The notes beneath the pieces were generated by a model that saw only the letters and a program-made list of their open reading frames with translations, made no database searches and was not told where the DNA came from. This document shows positions 24,961 through 47,168 of a stretch of 64,000 nucleotides of DNA, piece after piece. Position 1 is the first letter of the stretch. Every line of letters begins with the position of its first letter. The DNA comes from Beaufortia kweichowensis (Eukaryota > Chordata > Actinopteri > Cypriniformes > Gastromyzontidae): positions 186,001 through 250,000 of the forward strand of contig CM032803.1 of the NCBI GenBank assembly GCA_019155185.1, written 5' to 3'. Position numbers and translations under genes: made by a program.

Positions 24961-25909
24961 CTCATTGTCGAAAAGAAGCAATAAAAGTAACTATTACAAA
25001 GTAGCTTCATTTGGCGATATACTGTATGATTCACATTCAGTTTTATCCTTTTTTAAAAGGTGAACGAAACATACAGACTGAATATTTCATGATATACATG
25101 ACTGAAATTAATGAACATTATATATATTTTTTAAAGTTAGAATTACGTAACAGAAATGACATTTACAGACTGTAAACCTAGATCGCCAAACCACGTGTTC
25201 TGTATTATATATATATATATATATAAACAATACAATAGTGCATAAAGAATATCACAAACTCTGATAACATTTTGCTTTTATTTACATTATTTAACTTTTG
25301 TCAGTTTTAATCTACGTTGGTCATTTCTGCTTGATTTTGAGAGTATTCACATCTAAACACGATTTATTTCATCAGATTCAAAGCGGGAAAATAGGATGAA
25401 CTGCAAAATGCAGCTTTGGTCCCACTTTGTTTGTCTTAGGTCATCATTTGCAGTAGCTTTACATTGTTTATGTTTTTATTTTTAATAATATTCATTCATA
25501 TTTTATATTTATATATGCTAAACAGCTTTTTGAAATGGTCAGACAGTCGTAGTCTGCCACCACGAGGTTTGATTGAAAACAGCCCAGACTGACGTAATCC
25601 ACATTCAGTTCAATAGTTTCTTTGCCTGAAGTCAAATCATTTAGATGAAACATGTTATATGTGCTGTATACTGTGTGTGCATGAAATAAGTCTAACAGAA
25701 CACACGTACACTTATTGTTAAGAACAATGACAACAACCATAAAATATTTATTAACAAGTACACCAGTGTAGTTTATTTATGCAAGCATTTTGTCCCTACA
25801 GATCAGAAAAGCCACTGTCAAGCGGTTGGCACATTTATGTACAAAACAAATGAATGGTACAGCTCGCTACTAAGCATTCTTTAGTGAAAGTACAAAAGAC
25901 TAATACTGG

Positions 25910-25945
25910 GGAGAGAGAGAGCGAGAGAGAGAGAGAGAGAGAGAG
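25910..25945. repeat. (GA)n microsatellite
   Basis: A GA repeat with one GCGA interruption, inside the likely gpm6a 3' UTR. Confidence 0.92.
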
Positions 25946-27560
25946 CGGTGAGGGTTCAGAGAAAGCATTAAGTTAGGGGCTTAACAAGCAATAGTAGAAG
26001 GAGTTAGAGAGAGATCACCACAACGTAAACAGCAGGCACAAATCAAGCACTACCATCAAAGAGAAGGAGTTTCAGCGTAATGTATTCAGCATAGGATTCA
26101 AATTACTGCACATCATGAAGAAGGGAATGACCCAGCAAGACAGTCGCATAGAACAAACTCATAAAAAGGTGAAATGAAATTGTTTTTTTTTCTTTTCGAT
26201 TTTTTCCAATATTGTTATTATTTTTTTGATCCAGTAAAAACGATTACCATTGAATGCATGACCATGCCACAAATAACACTTAGGTTCACAGTCTTTACCT
26301 AACATTACAGGGATCTGACTCTGCAGTTGATATCCCAATGCACTTACACCGAGAAAGAGCTCACAAAATGGTCAAATAAGTGCACGAAACTAGCTCTTAG
26401 AAACACTGACGGAACATGACTTGCCAGGCAGTAAAAGAATAAGACATCTCCATTGTCCAATATAATAATGACTTGTTAGCGAGACAACGAGTAACTTTAC
26501 TGTCATCGAGATAATATTATAAGCTCTTTAAATAGTTGTTTTCATTGTGTTATTTCCCTTTGAAAAGAAACCCCACAAAAAACATTACTGTGTCGCCTGG
26601 ATTTTGCTTCTCATCTGCTTTTTTCTCATAGGTTTTAAAAAGAATACCCTCCCTCTCCCCACCCTATCCTGTCATGGAATGTGTTTAGTCAATCGAATAC
26701 GAATTCACCTGAAGTTTAAGTGCTAACGTACAGTACATACATTTACAGAATGACTATATACAAAAGTCGAACATTAAAATCGTCAAATAAAAACCCTGTC
26801 AACTGTGTCTACATATTTATCTGTAGGAAAATAAAAAAGTGGGGGTCATAACGCTGTAGGCTTGTGCATATGTAGCTTGCTGCCAGTAAAGAGAGAGAGA
26901 TGCATTGTTATTCAAGAGGGAGTCTGGTGGATTTTAAATGCTTAAAATCCACTTCAAAGTTTCTCTCCCTCTCAGAGACGTTACAATGCCACCCACTGGC
27001 ACGCTGAGGAAAATTAGACTAGCACGGCAAGCAAATAATAACCATTATGTATTCATCTTGATAAGCTATGCAATGACATTTGTAGAAAAATAATAAATAA
27101 ACACTTTATGGTACATCTGTTATATCTTAATTTTGTTTTTTGTCTTTCTTTCTCAGTTTTGAGTTTTCTTTTACCAAAATAATGCAGAATGAGCACGCCT
27201 TCTGCTGGTGTCGGGCTTCATACCTTCTAATGATTAAAAAAGAAGGAGAAAAAGAGAGGGAGGGAGAGAGAGCGAGAGAAAGAGAGAATTATTTTTACCA
27301 AAATGTTGTCATGCTGTTGTAAGTCCTTGATAATGAGACCATAAGAGACAAACACACATGAAAAATGTGCTTTTTTTAACCCCAAAAACCACCCCTCTAC
27401 ATAAAAATGATTTATGCCATAATGCTAAATTTAGTTTAAAAAAGAGAAATATATTTTTAAAAAAATCAAAAGAAGTATGTGGTGGAAAAAAGAACCTGCA
27501 CAGTTTCTTAAAAACTGAAATACAATGTGAAAAACCTACAACACTACTGCTAGCACTACA

Positions 27561-27613
27561 TAATTATAATAATAATAATAATTATAATAATAATAATAAT
27601 AATAATAATAATG
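27561..27613. repeat. (AAT)n microsatellite
   Basis: About 17 AAT/ATA units with two small interruptions, in the likely gpm6a 3' UTR. Confidence 0.93.
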
Positions 27614-27747
27614 TTTGTGCGAGAGGTAATGGGTTGGCCATGGGGTTGGTCGTACGACACACCACCTGGACTGCACCAGTGCCAAAACTCCCGTTAACAG
27701 GAAGTGAAGGCACTGAGGGTCCTCTCGCCCTGCCGCTGCTTCCTGTT

Positions 27748-36863
<9,116 letters not shown>

Positions 36864-36991
36864 GGTGCCTTGTCCTCCGATTTCGGGTGTCTCTACAGCA
36901 GTAACCAGTGTTGCGTCTGTGGGTTTAAAGTCCGCTCCTTATACGCCTTTCTTACCACAATAAAGGCTGAGGCTGGGTCTCAGTGTACAAG

Positions 36992-37017
36992 TCTCTCTCT
37001 CTCTCTCTCTCTCTCTC
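36992..37017. repeat. (CT)13 tract upstream of gpm6a exon 1
   Basis: A pure CT run about 130 bp upstream of the gpm6a start codon; on the gene strand it is (GA)13. It may lie in the promoter or 5' UTR. A GAGA-type regulatory role is only conjecture. Confidence 0.85.
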
Positions 37018-39029
37018 AGACTGTCGCTCCCTCCTCCCTCTCCTCACTCGCCCGCTCTTGCTACTACCCTGTTCCTCACAGAGGAGAGCTGCTGTCAACA
37101 CTGATTTTTTCCAGTCGAACTCCCTTCTGTGTAAGAAGCTTCAGTGTAGCATCTCAACACAGGCTTATGCAAACCAGTGTGTGACAAGACATTCAGACTA
37201 ACAACATTTATGTATGTCTATGAATGGTCACAAGACCTCAGGTGTTACAACAAAAACAACGACATCCACCCAAAACATGGATGAGCACACTGGCCGGACA
37301 GAGAGAGGTGGGTTCTGGGGGGAGTCGAGCAGCAGGCCAATATAAAGCACCTCTTTACACCCCTCCTGGATACAAGAATGGGTAATTCTGGGTTACATCT
37401 AGCAGAGACAAAAAACAGAAATAATGCATTCATATGTGATTCATTGCACACAGCAATGATAATTACTGAAAGGGTTTTTCATACAAATGTAACATAAAAA
37501 ACATATGAAACGCCATAAAACACATAGAATCTGAGAGACTGAATTCTAATGAGCACAGTTTGAGGAGTGGGTTTAGTTTAGATTTACTGCTTCAGTGCAC
37601 AACGTGGATAAAATAGACATGCATGTGATTAATATCACATCATATGGCACGCTCATGTGTGTGTGTGTTGCATAAACATTTACTGTGTCATTCTGGGATG
37701 CTAACAAACATAATGTTAAAGAGGCTTCTTTGCACATTTATTTAAGGATAATTAAGGATAGAAGGGTCATTATAATCTGCAAGGCTAATGATATTGATTT
37801 GGCTCATTTACCTCATAAACTACATTTACCTAATGGTACAGACCACAGATATAAATATCAATATAAATATTGACCTCTGAATACATAAGGAAAACATGTA
37901 GTTCAAAGTACATTCATTTGTTTTGAGAAAAATGTTATTGTGATATCACGTAAGGCATTCTTTACTATATACTTACTGTATTAGCATGAATTGCACCTGT
38001 AACAAATAACAATTTTACACACAAAAAACTGTTATATTGTGAGAAGATTATTAATAATATTACATATAATCATTGAGATTATTTCCCTCAAAGTTTGCAT
38101 TAGCATTATAACTGCACAGTTTGTGACTTCATTTGTCTTGCAGTGAGGTCCTTAAAATAAGTTCTGCAATGTTTAACACTGTCCCCATTACTTCAAACAC
38201 TGGCTTCACAGCTGCCAAGCATTTTAAAGATATGTCAACATCTCCTGATTTAAACTCTACAGCCAGTATTAAGTTGTAAAGTTATCGTGAAGACTGATCT
38301 GCTTTGCAATTGAAGAATAACATTGAGAAGTGTGACGTGCAGCTACTGAACACGTATTTAACTCCTCACAAAGGAAATTACTCTTGTCTTACATAATTTT
38401 TCTCACGACGTGATGACACTTCTTTTAAAATACTGTGTAAAGTTAACAGTAGTTAAACGTTAAAAAGCCGTTTCAAGACCCCTGTGTTTCCCTGTTCTAC
38501 TGCAGTCTGTCCAGCTGAAGTGAAGCGCTCTTAAATCTACTCCACAAAAAGATTGTTTGTCCTCCGACAATAACAGTTTGCCTTATGTGTTGATACGGCT
38601 ATGCCATGTTTAACATTCCTCTCCTGAGTGCCTAAATATAAAGGGCTGTCTTTCAAAAGCAGACATAAAAGGCCAAATGTAGACTAACAACTGACAATTC
38701 ATATAAAACTGGTTATGTGAAGATAAGAGGCATTATGTGAACAAGTTCACCCTTATTATTTAGAGTGTTTAAGCAACACATATGAGATACCACCTACTTA
38801 TACACCAAATAACAAATATCTTATTTCTCCTTTTGTTAGTTACAAAATATCTTATTAATGAATAATTTACCATTTCTTCTGAGAATTTTGAGTTAATGTT
38901 TTACACAGTACCTTTTTAATAAAGTATCTCATTTAATATCATTAAATAACATCAAATTTATTTACAAATCTGCAGTCATGTACAGTAGAAGCATTGTGAA
39001 AACTATACGGCATGAAAACTAAAAAGTTC

Positions 39030-39222
39030 TCTGTCAGGCTGTATGGTTCTATAAAGAACCTTTAACATTCACTGAACAATCTCGATGGATTATTAAAAGA
39101 TAAGAATTAAAGATTTCCTTAAGAGCCTTTGGCCGAAAGGTTCTTTGGGGAATCAAAAATGGTTCTTCTATGGCATTGCTACAGGAACCCTTGGCTTTTA
39201 GTACTTGTATTTTTAAGAGTGA
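39030..39222. mobile_element. dispersed MITE-like teleost repeat
   Basis: Contains the recognisable core AAAGGTTCTTTGGGGAATCA and AAATGGTTCTTCTATGGCAT, ending in TATTTTTAAGAGTG, with an inverted GGTTCTATAAAGAACC-type arm on the left. This is a family common in many teleosts, recognised from general knowledge. No coding capacity. Confidence 0.7.
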
Positions 39223-40012
39223 AAAATAATACAATTAGCATATGATTATAGTATAGTGTATATAATTCTCTGAAATATATGTAAAAAATATATATATCAC
39301 ATTATCAGGCATTTACAGAGAAGATAAAATACTATGCAATATGATTGTCACATGCTAGCACGCCTAAGCACAGGCACACAAACAGCCACACCCTGATCCC
39401 CGATGATGCTGCTTTTCTGGGTAGGTGGTGGGAGAGAGACATTAACGCCTGTCGCCATGTATGTGTGCTGTTCGTATGTGCATGTGTTAACGTGTGATGC
39501 GTACAGTAGGCAATACGGGGGAATCCAAAGTTAATGAGCGATACTTTTAACACCCGAACCCCCTTCTGGCTAATCATGTTTCTGTCGGGATTAAACACAC
39601 GAGTCTGAACAGACCTCCTCCTCCAACTCTCGCATACACGCATCCTCCCTGTTTTGCGCTGCAGGCCCAGATGAAAAAACACACAACAGATGGCTTAGCG
39701 GCCTCTACAAGGGCATCTAGCCGTCTACATGCAGTTAGTTGGCAGTGGAATGCATCGTGCAAAATGTGTTCGGGTGTGTGTATTTTGAGATTCTTGCAGC
39801 GAACGCTACCATGTCCCGCTCGATTGTAGCTCTAGCAGCCTTGTTACCATGGAAACCGGCTTTAGATGTTACCAAGAGGCAATGCGTGCGAACATACGTG
39901 CACTCGCTGAGCACAGAATGAATCGATCAAATAAAACACCACAGCGATTTATTCATGGACACATCTACACAAATATTTACATGCTTACACAAATATCTGT
40001 CATCTGGCAGCC

Positions 40013-40023
40013 AAGATGGCGGC
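40013..40023 (+). promoter_or_regulatory. perfect YY1-type motif
   Basis: AAGATGGCGGC is the extended YY1 consensus, usually found just downstream of transcription starts. No gene start is evident nearby: the closest coding exon is the spata4 last exon, about 1.5 kb away. Confidence 0.45.
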
Positions 40024-41530
40024 TTTTGCTTGAAAAAAAAAAAGCATCTTTAAAGTGATGCATTTCCTGCTTTTTGTTTTAGTGTTGATCATATAAAATT
40101 GAGTTTGTCAACTCAGTCAAATCAATTACAGTGGTTGTGTTTATGTGTTTATTTTATTCCACACTTTAGGTTTTTAAAGTGTCTATTTCATGCTGAAAAC
40201 CACATATAAGGAGGAGGGTGAGAAAAAGAGAGAGCGTGAGAGAGACTAGGAGGTCCACAAAGTTTCTGGACACGTTCATGAGAAGCAGTATGCTTTGCTT
40301 TAGATATCCATGGCAACCTTATGCTATGAATTGAGTCTGAGAAACTTACGGCAACAACAGAAACACTCTTTATCTTTTGACAGTGTGAGTGTCTGTCTGT
40401 CTGTGTATTTGTGAGACAGTGTGTATCAGGGAGAGAGAGAAAGAGGGTAAAGAGAGGCAAAGGGGTAAACAGAGACTCGGGCAGCTTGCCTGAAACCTGC
40501 TCGTCTCACAGCCAGTTTGCTAAATGAAAGTCTAATTTGCAGTGGGCCTCGGGTGGAGTGAAAAGAGGATGTGGTGTGCCCGGGTTTAAAAAAGATACAA
40601 GCATCTTAATACAGAGACAACAATAGGCCTGGGAGCTGCTGGGGTTAACTGATAAATACTGGATTTATGGTTACAGACGTTTTTATTGCATTTCCAAAGA
40701 GACCAATTGAACAAGCATTTTTATGATACCAGATACATTTAGATGAAATGTGTTGAGTTTTCTATTGCTTGTGATTTACTGTTTTCTGCATAAAATGATT
40801 CTGTATAATGTAAAGAACATTCAATGAAAATACCTTAATATCTCTTTTAGTAAAAGATTGAAATCAATGTTTATGAAGTCAACCTCTAGTGTTCAATTAT
40901 ACTATCAATAAAATAAATAATTAAAACTTATTGAATAATTTAAATAATTATTTGAGTGATGTATTAATAATTTATTTTAGTATTATAAATGACAATTTGT
41001 GTATTGTATCTGAAAATATAAAATATAATCTATTATTTACAGCAATAAATATTTTTATGGTGCTTTAATGCTCCTAATCTCATAATTAGATTAGATTAGT
41101 TTTGCCTGGATTTCAGAGACAGAGTCACAAACACTACAGAAGATTTCTGCAGTACAATTAGAATCTAAACAAGGCTGGTACATGTGTACATATAGATGTT
41201 TTTAGCTTGTAGAAAATAAAACAAAAGCAGCCTGTAGATTGATGCATATAGTTTATTGCAAGAATGAATACTCTGAACTCTGATTTGAACCTCATATAGT
41301 GACATAAAATTGAAACACAACATTTCTTAAGATAGATAATCATACAGTAGTTTCTTTATAATTCAGTCTCTGTTATAATTCATTACTTTGTAGTTAAATG
41401 TTGACAATACTTTACACTTGGGACTTTACATTCAAATGAAGTTTGATATATAAAGGATGTTGGCTTAGAGATCTTATTCTCTTTGTTGGTAAGACAGAGC
41501 CAAGCTTTAAACAAGCAGCACGACTGCAGT

Positions 41531-43264
41531 TTACAATATCTGAAGTTCTGGATCGCTTCGGTGAGCTAACAGTGCAGCCAATCTGACAGCCTGTTCTCCA
41601 AGAGTGGGCTTAACATTGAATCGATCTATCAGGAAGCCAAAGAAAAACATCACGCTTACTATTCACAATGGCCAAATTGTATTTATATGCACTGCATGTA
41701 AAATATATAAATCTATCCAGTAGTTTATTTTTTAAAAATCTCAACAGTAATAGAAAACCGAAACGATTTCATGTGATCTATGGATGCACAGTGACTCACT
41801 TGGGTCTTGGTTTCTCTCCTCTTTCCTCTGTTCTATGTGTCTGTGTATGATGGCTAGGGCTTTATGCTGGTTGGCCATGATGTTTGGTTCGGCTATAACC
41901 TCACTGAGACACAGGTTGGTTTTTATGGCCACTGAAGCTGTGGCTCGAGCCACCATGGGCAACTGGTCTTGATAGGCCTTATCAGTGAAGCATTGCTCCA
42001 TCCTCTGGATGCTTTGGATCCTACAGGAAACAAAACAGAGAACGGGTGACTTCACTTCTTATTGCACAGAAGATGATTATAAGTCATGCTAAAATTCACT
42101 GAAAATAATATGCCATTAGTAAGGATACAAGAATTTTGTTTTTATGAGATATTTTGCAAACTGGGATGCACAGCATGTTTCTCAACACCTATTTCATTAT
42201 AAATAAGTCATAATTTTTATGTGCACTTGGACCATTTATTTCAAATTATGCAAAACATAATAATTAAGCAAACTGTGATGTGTTCAGCTATATGTGTATT
42301 GCGTGCCGTTCACCTTCTGTTGGTCAGGATGCTGTAAATGTCCTGGATCAGAAGTTCAGCAGCACCAGGTTTACAGTGAACTGTGCCGTCTATGATTTCC
42401 TTCAACAGACTGATGTTTTGCTTCACAAGAAACTTTACAGAAAGTAGTTCTTTATTGAACTTGTGTCAAAAGAGATGTAGCAAAATAAATGCATCTATAT
42501 GCTAAACTATTAAGATACTACTATATATACAGTAATATATTTCTCTGAAACATTAAGGTTGTATTTTTTAACATGCATTAGCTTATGAACTTACAATGAA
42601 CAACACTTCTACAGCATTTATTAATCTTTGTTCATGCTTATTTAAATCAAACGTTGTAACTAACATTAACAAAGATTATATGCTCCTACAAAAGTGGATG
42701 TGTGTTTTTTTAATGATACAAACCTTGTTGTAAAGTGTATTGTTTGTGTAATTATTTGGGGGGTTTCTCACTCACTTTCTCAATCTGGGACCAGTTTGAT
42801 TGCTTGCTGGACAGTGATGCTCCATTATCATATGAATGCATATGAAAATCCTTCGGGAAGTACCAAGAAAATATTTCTGCCACTAGATATCCATTAGAAA
42901 AGTCTCTTTGATCAAGAAGAGAGTGAACAATGGCATTAAACGGAACGATAAACAAACAGGTCAACGAATCTAAAGACATTGACATGAAAACAACTTTATT
43001 ATTGACACAACGTGCAATGCTGCTTACAAACTGACGTATTATTACATTTAAACTGAATGTCATTATTGGATGTCGACTAAATGATTGGGCTCTATCTGTA
43101 TCTACACGGTGAAGAAGGTTTAGATGGTAAGACTGTACGGAAGCCGTTCTCTTCTTTACTCACCTGCGAACGCTTTTAGGCGAACACGATAAATCAAGAC
43201 TTTGCAGCCATTTTAAAACCTCTCGTGGCAGACCAGCCTTCTTAGGAGACTGTGAATAGGCCAT
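41531..43264 (-). CDS. spata4: spata4, spermatogenesis-associated protein 4
   Basis: A CH-like (CLAMP/DUF1042) domain protein expressed mainly in testis in mammals. Exons on the minus strand: 43264-43164, 42905-42776, 42432-42314, 42020-41800, 41625-41531; 666 nt, 221 residues, all in phase. Seen: LPREVLKWLQSLDLSCSPKSVRRDFSNGYLVAEIF, the start of the CH-like fold; NGASLSSKQSNWSQIEK; KEIIDGTVHCKPGAAELLIQDIYSILT; then a helical region and RFNVKPTLGEQ. These match human SPATA4 block by block, but the fish protein lacks the longer human N- and C-terminal tails (305 residues in human). The start codon is the first ATG in frame and is directly followed by the conserved segment. It lies 394 bp downstream of asb5 on the same strand, as in human. 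Confidence 0.92.
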
Positions 43265-43581
43265 TTCTAAAAGACTGTTATATTTGTTTGCTAAGAGGAC
43301 AAAACCTTTTCATTGTTTACTGTTGCGTGGAAACAGGACGGCGCGTGGAGTTGAAGTGCTGCCACCTTCCGGTCAGACACCGGACACAGTCTTCTCTCAC
43401 CCTCAAGACTTTTAAACTTTATACTCTGTTGCTCTGAGAAAAATTAGATCGACAAATATCTACAGAACTAATGACTAGTCAAAGTTTATTATATCATTAT
43501 ATATTAGGTAAAGCTATAGAACATCTAACACGCCACTTCACTCGTTTCATAGGCTTCATAGGAGAAAAAGGCATCACAGCA

Positions 43582-43587
43582 TTTATT
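43582..43587 (-). terminator. asb5: probable asb5 poly(A) signal
   Basis: AATAAA on the minus strand, about 70 bp after the asb5 stop codon and about 320 bp before the spata4 start codon. Confidence 0.5.
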
Positions 43588-43658
43588 ATTAAACATTTTA
43601 TATATTATATTTAAGTGACCAGTAAGTAAAATATGGACTACCGGTGATTGTAAGGACA

Positions 43659-46600
43659 TTATCTATATTGTAAGAAGTCCTTCATAGCTTTAGGGAGGTG
43701 CAGATGTGATATGAGATGTAGTCGGGAACGTCCCAAACTCTGTCTGATCTGTTGACGGCAGAGCTGACGCAAAGAACGAGGAGTAGCTGTAAAAGAAACA
43801 AAATGGATAGAATGAATCTTTAGCTGAACTGAAGGGATAAAAAGTTTTTGCAAAATATCTTTAACAAGGTCACAAATTCTCACCTTCATAAATCAACAGG
43901 AAGCCCTCAGTAAGACTCCCTGGAGGAGCAATCTCTACGGGCCGTTTATACTGCAGGTTACGTGCATTTATATCTGCTCCATAGTCCAGCAGGAGCTTCA
44001 CTGTGCTTACACAGTCTGTCTGCACAGCTGCATGAAGAGGAGTCTCCAGATTTCTGCCTTTTTGCACATTCGCACCTATGGTGTAATGATGACAAATGTA
44101 GTATCATAATAATATACTGCAGCATCCTCACATTGTCCCAGTGCAGTTACAGGACCCACACTTATTAAACGTTCTCAGGATGTGATATAAACTGTTACTC
44201 AACAGGTCAGCAGAGTCAATTTTGGGACAGGTTTACCTCCATCCAACAGCTTGCGGGCACATACGAACTCCTTACATCGACAAGCCGTGTAAAGAGGAGT
44301 GCCCATGTGAGGAATTTCATAATCTACATCCACACCCCATGCCATCAGCGCCTCCACACATTTGCTGTAGCCTTGTGCATTTCACCACAAAACATAATAA
44401 AACATAAAAAAAAACATTTTTAAGTGTTTTTTCAGTAAGTCAGATGATTCTGACATTGGTTGTGTGGCCTCTCAGATTCAGTCTTGTACCCACCTCTGCT
44501 GACAGTCTCATGGATGGGTGAAGGCTGGCATATAGCCATGGCCTGTGGTCGAGCATCGCTCTGCAACAGAAGCTCTACACAAGGCAGACTGCCAGTCGAG
44601 CAGGCATTGAACAATGGAGTCACACCATCAATAGTTGTCACGTTAACCTGAACGTACAGACATAAATAACAGAAGCTGAAGAACAGCATGAAACTGTATT
44701 GTGAGGGTTAAGATTGAGATATGTATTTGAAAAACTTCACTGTGCTGAACAACATTAATCTCCGTAAAATAAGCCAATGCTTAAATTCTCTCAAATGAAA
44801 ATGTTACCAATCAGCCCTGCACAGACTAACGTTGGCTCCGGCATCTATCAGCGTTCTGGCACAGGCAACATGGCTCCCAACACACGCCTCATGAAGAGGG
44901 CTAATGTGGTCTATTGTCAGCACATTCACACTGTGGCCCTGAGGACAAATAAAGAGATATATGAGTATTGCATTTGAATGTGCAAGATTGTTTCATTCCA
45001 GATGGTGGCAGCAGTGCCCTTTTACTACTGTGTATGACTGACTGCTGATCTTTCTCACGTAAAACGTGTATTACACTGGTTATCCAGTAGAGTGCATGTG
45101 ACTACATATAATATAAAGACATATTCATCCTTTTATTTCATGTTATTCAAACAGGTATATTACCTGAGCAATCAGGGTCTTGAGGGCCAGCAGTCGCCCT
45201 TGGCTGGCAGCGTCGTGGAGAGGGGAGCGATCGGCCCATGAACCTGAAGGAAAACAGAAAGCGTGATTCGCTAAAGAGGAATCAGGAAACCCACCTGAAA
45301 CAAGAGCGCCGTCCTAATAATACAGACTGATGCAAGTCTGACACAATTAGGGAAAATACTTGTATTTTGCATAACAGAATTCAAAGTTTTTATTACTAAT
45401 TATATTATCATAAAAACATGAGTAAACAGCTGAATTTGTTTGCATATTTTTTGTATTTGGCATTTAATAAGAGCATGCATTTAATGTAATATGGTAGCTT
45501 GTACAAAAATGACAATCCTTCTCATCCCACAATGATTTCAAAGATCATCTTGTGTGCTTCTATGGAAGCAAAAAAAAAACATTTGCATAAAAGCTTTAAC
45601 ATAGTCAATGTAAAAAAATATTTTATTTGAATAGTGAGCGTAAAAAAGTGCACAAGCCTAAATATGTCTCGTTCATTTTATTGTAAATATCTTTGAAAAC
45701 TTTCAGTTTACTTTAAGATTTGAAAAGGACTTTTATGTTCAATGTGGCTTTAGTCTTTTGGACCCAGTTGTATTTATAGCATCATATCTATGCTATTGTA
45801 CACACCTGAGTCAATATCCAGTATAACTGCTGATGCATTCCACACGTCATTATCATCATCATCACCACCCTTCATCTCTTACTGAACTACAGTACGTTGA
45901 CAGAGAGCATAAAACTCAATCTCAAACCTGCTGTACGTTGAGACGGCTTTCCTCTTTTGCAGCTATAAGGTAAAACCACTGACTCATTGCCAACCTGTTC
46001 AATGTTTGAGGCAACCATGTTCTCAAAAACACCTAAACAGGACCTCTGTTGTTACTGCTTTACATCATCAGTTTCACATTCAAGAACAATTAGTTCAAGA
46101 GCACAGCTGACTCCTCAGCTCAGGATATTATAAATCACTCCTGAAACATATCAAAGCACCAACCTTGGCTAGTTAACCAGCTCAGCAAGACTTCCACTTT
46201 TGACAGTGCTTGCATCCCTTCAGCAAAATCTTTTTCTCCTTATATCATTCTCTTGAAAAACTGTTTTAAAAAGAGTCACTAAAGCTGTCTGCTGTTTGCA
46301 TCTGTGCTGCCCTACTTTAGTTGCTTGGTAAATGCCAGACTATGGCAATCCCCTGTGACTATCCCTCGACTCTGTTTCTCGGTCCCTGATCTTAAACTCA
46401 GAGAAACAGTTTTCTGAGACGCTCCGTGAAACAACTTGTTTATACCAAAAGCCCTCGGCTCCTGCTCAGAATCCTACAGACGACCGTCTGCCTGCACAGG
46501 CGCTTGCTTAGACTAAAGATGACTGTGTTTCTTGTGTAATCAAAGCGTGTACGGGGGGAGTGTTGGAATCAGATGCCATGGCCTCAATTCTATTTATACA

Positions 46601-47168
46601 ACACTAAACAGCTGCCTGGCAGCCATGCACCGTAAATGATTAGTGAAACACTGTATGGTTTCATGGTTAGGGTCTGGGGGAATGGTCATGTGATCATAGG
46701 TACCCTGTAATGACGCAAAGCATACAAATCTTCACAACATGTTCTGGAATACAGAGATGATGCCTATTTAAAAGTCACATTAAACACCATTAAGTGTACT
46801 CCCTGCTGTGGACATAACTGACAGGTCCTCATCACATGCAATGACAGCTGCTAGAAATAAAAAAACATTGCAAAATAATGTTGCTCAAAATATAGTACCC
46901 CTGCAACGAGGACGTCATGGGCAAACAAACTGGATAGGAAATGAAATCCAACTTTTGTTTTGTACTTACCATAACCTTGACCATTGCCATAGAAGTCAGC
47001 TGAGATTCTGGCAGCCTCTCTGCGGTTGCCTTTGATGATGTAGAAGTGTGTGAGTAAGTTAAGGGTAATTCTGACAAAAAGCTTGAAGCAAAAGAGGGCC
47101 AGGATGGTGAGATAAACATTGGACAGCTGTGCTGCAAATGGTCTGTAATCTTCAGTGGTCTCTGTCAT
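43659..47168 (-). CDS. asb5: asb5, ankyrin repeat and SOCS box protein 5
   Basis: Substrate-recognition subunit of an elongin B/C-cullin 5 ubiquitin ligase, studied in muscle and arteriogenesis in mammals. Exons on the minus strand: 47168-46970, 45243-45164, 44938-44831, 44647-44494, 44371-44237, 44075-43884, 43786-43659; 996 nt, 331 residues (human 329), all in phase. The N-terminus has the ASB5-typical hydrophobic stretch LTILALFCFKLFVRITLNLL. Ankyrin repeats follow: SPLHDAASQGRL, SPLHEACVGSHVACARTLID, TPLFNACSTGSLPCVELLL, TPLYTACRCKEFVCARKLL, TPLHAAVQTDCVSTVKLLLD. The C-terminal SOCS box has a BC-box (SLRQLCRQQIR) and a Cul5-box-like HLHLPKAMKDFL. An in-frame ATG lies 38 codons upstream (47282), but the chosen start matches the family N-terminus. 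It is divergent to neil3. Confidence 0.96.

Larger units (their letters stand above)
24362..25746. other. lrit3 upstream flank and gpm6a downstream flank
   Basis: No gene is seen. It holds the 16-bp minisatellite (24439-24646), (AT)n runs at 24937-24960 and about 25205-25224, and otherwise AT-rich sequence. It is the junction between the elovl6-egf-lrit3 block and the gpm6a-aga block. Confidence 0.65.
25747..27747 (-). other. gpm6a: probable gpm6a 3' UTR
   Basis: The sequence downstream of the gpm6a stop has no exon. Minus-strand AATAAA hexamers occur at 25777-25772 and 25752-25747, and a 2-kb 3' UTR ending near there would be in keeping with the long UTR known for this gene. It includes a (GA)n run (25910-25945) and an AAT/ATT repeat (27561-27613) about 135 bp after the stop. 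The extent is inferred, not shown. Confidence 0.5.
36864..41530. other. gpm6a 5' flank and spata4 3' flank, no gene seen
   Basis: A gap of 4.7 kb. In human the large WDR17 gene lies between GPM6A and SPATA4; I find no WD-repeat exon here. The interval holds a MITE-like repeat (39030-39222), a YY1-type motif (40013-40023) and a minus-strand AATAAA at 41257-41252, about 275 bp after the spata4 stop. Open frames at 39332-39921 and 40188-40460 lack splice support and family resemblance. Confidence 0.65.

Noticed and set aside
39332..39682. Minus-strand open frame of 116 codons in the wdr17 gap
   Set aside because: Contains no WD-repeat signature (no GH...WD pattern) and no supported splice sites; not a wdr17 exon.
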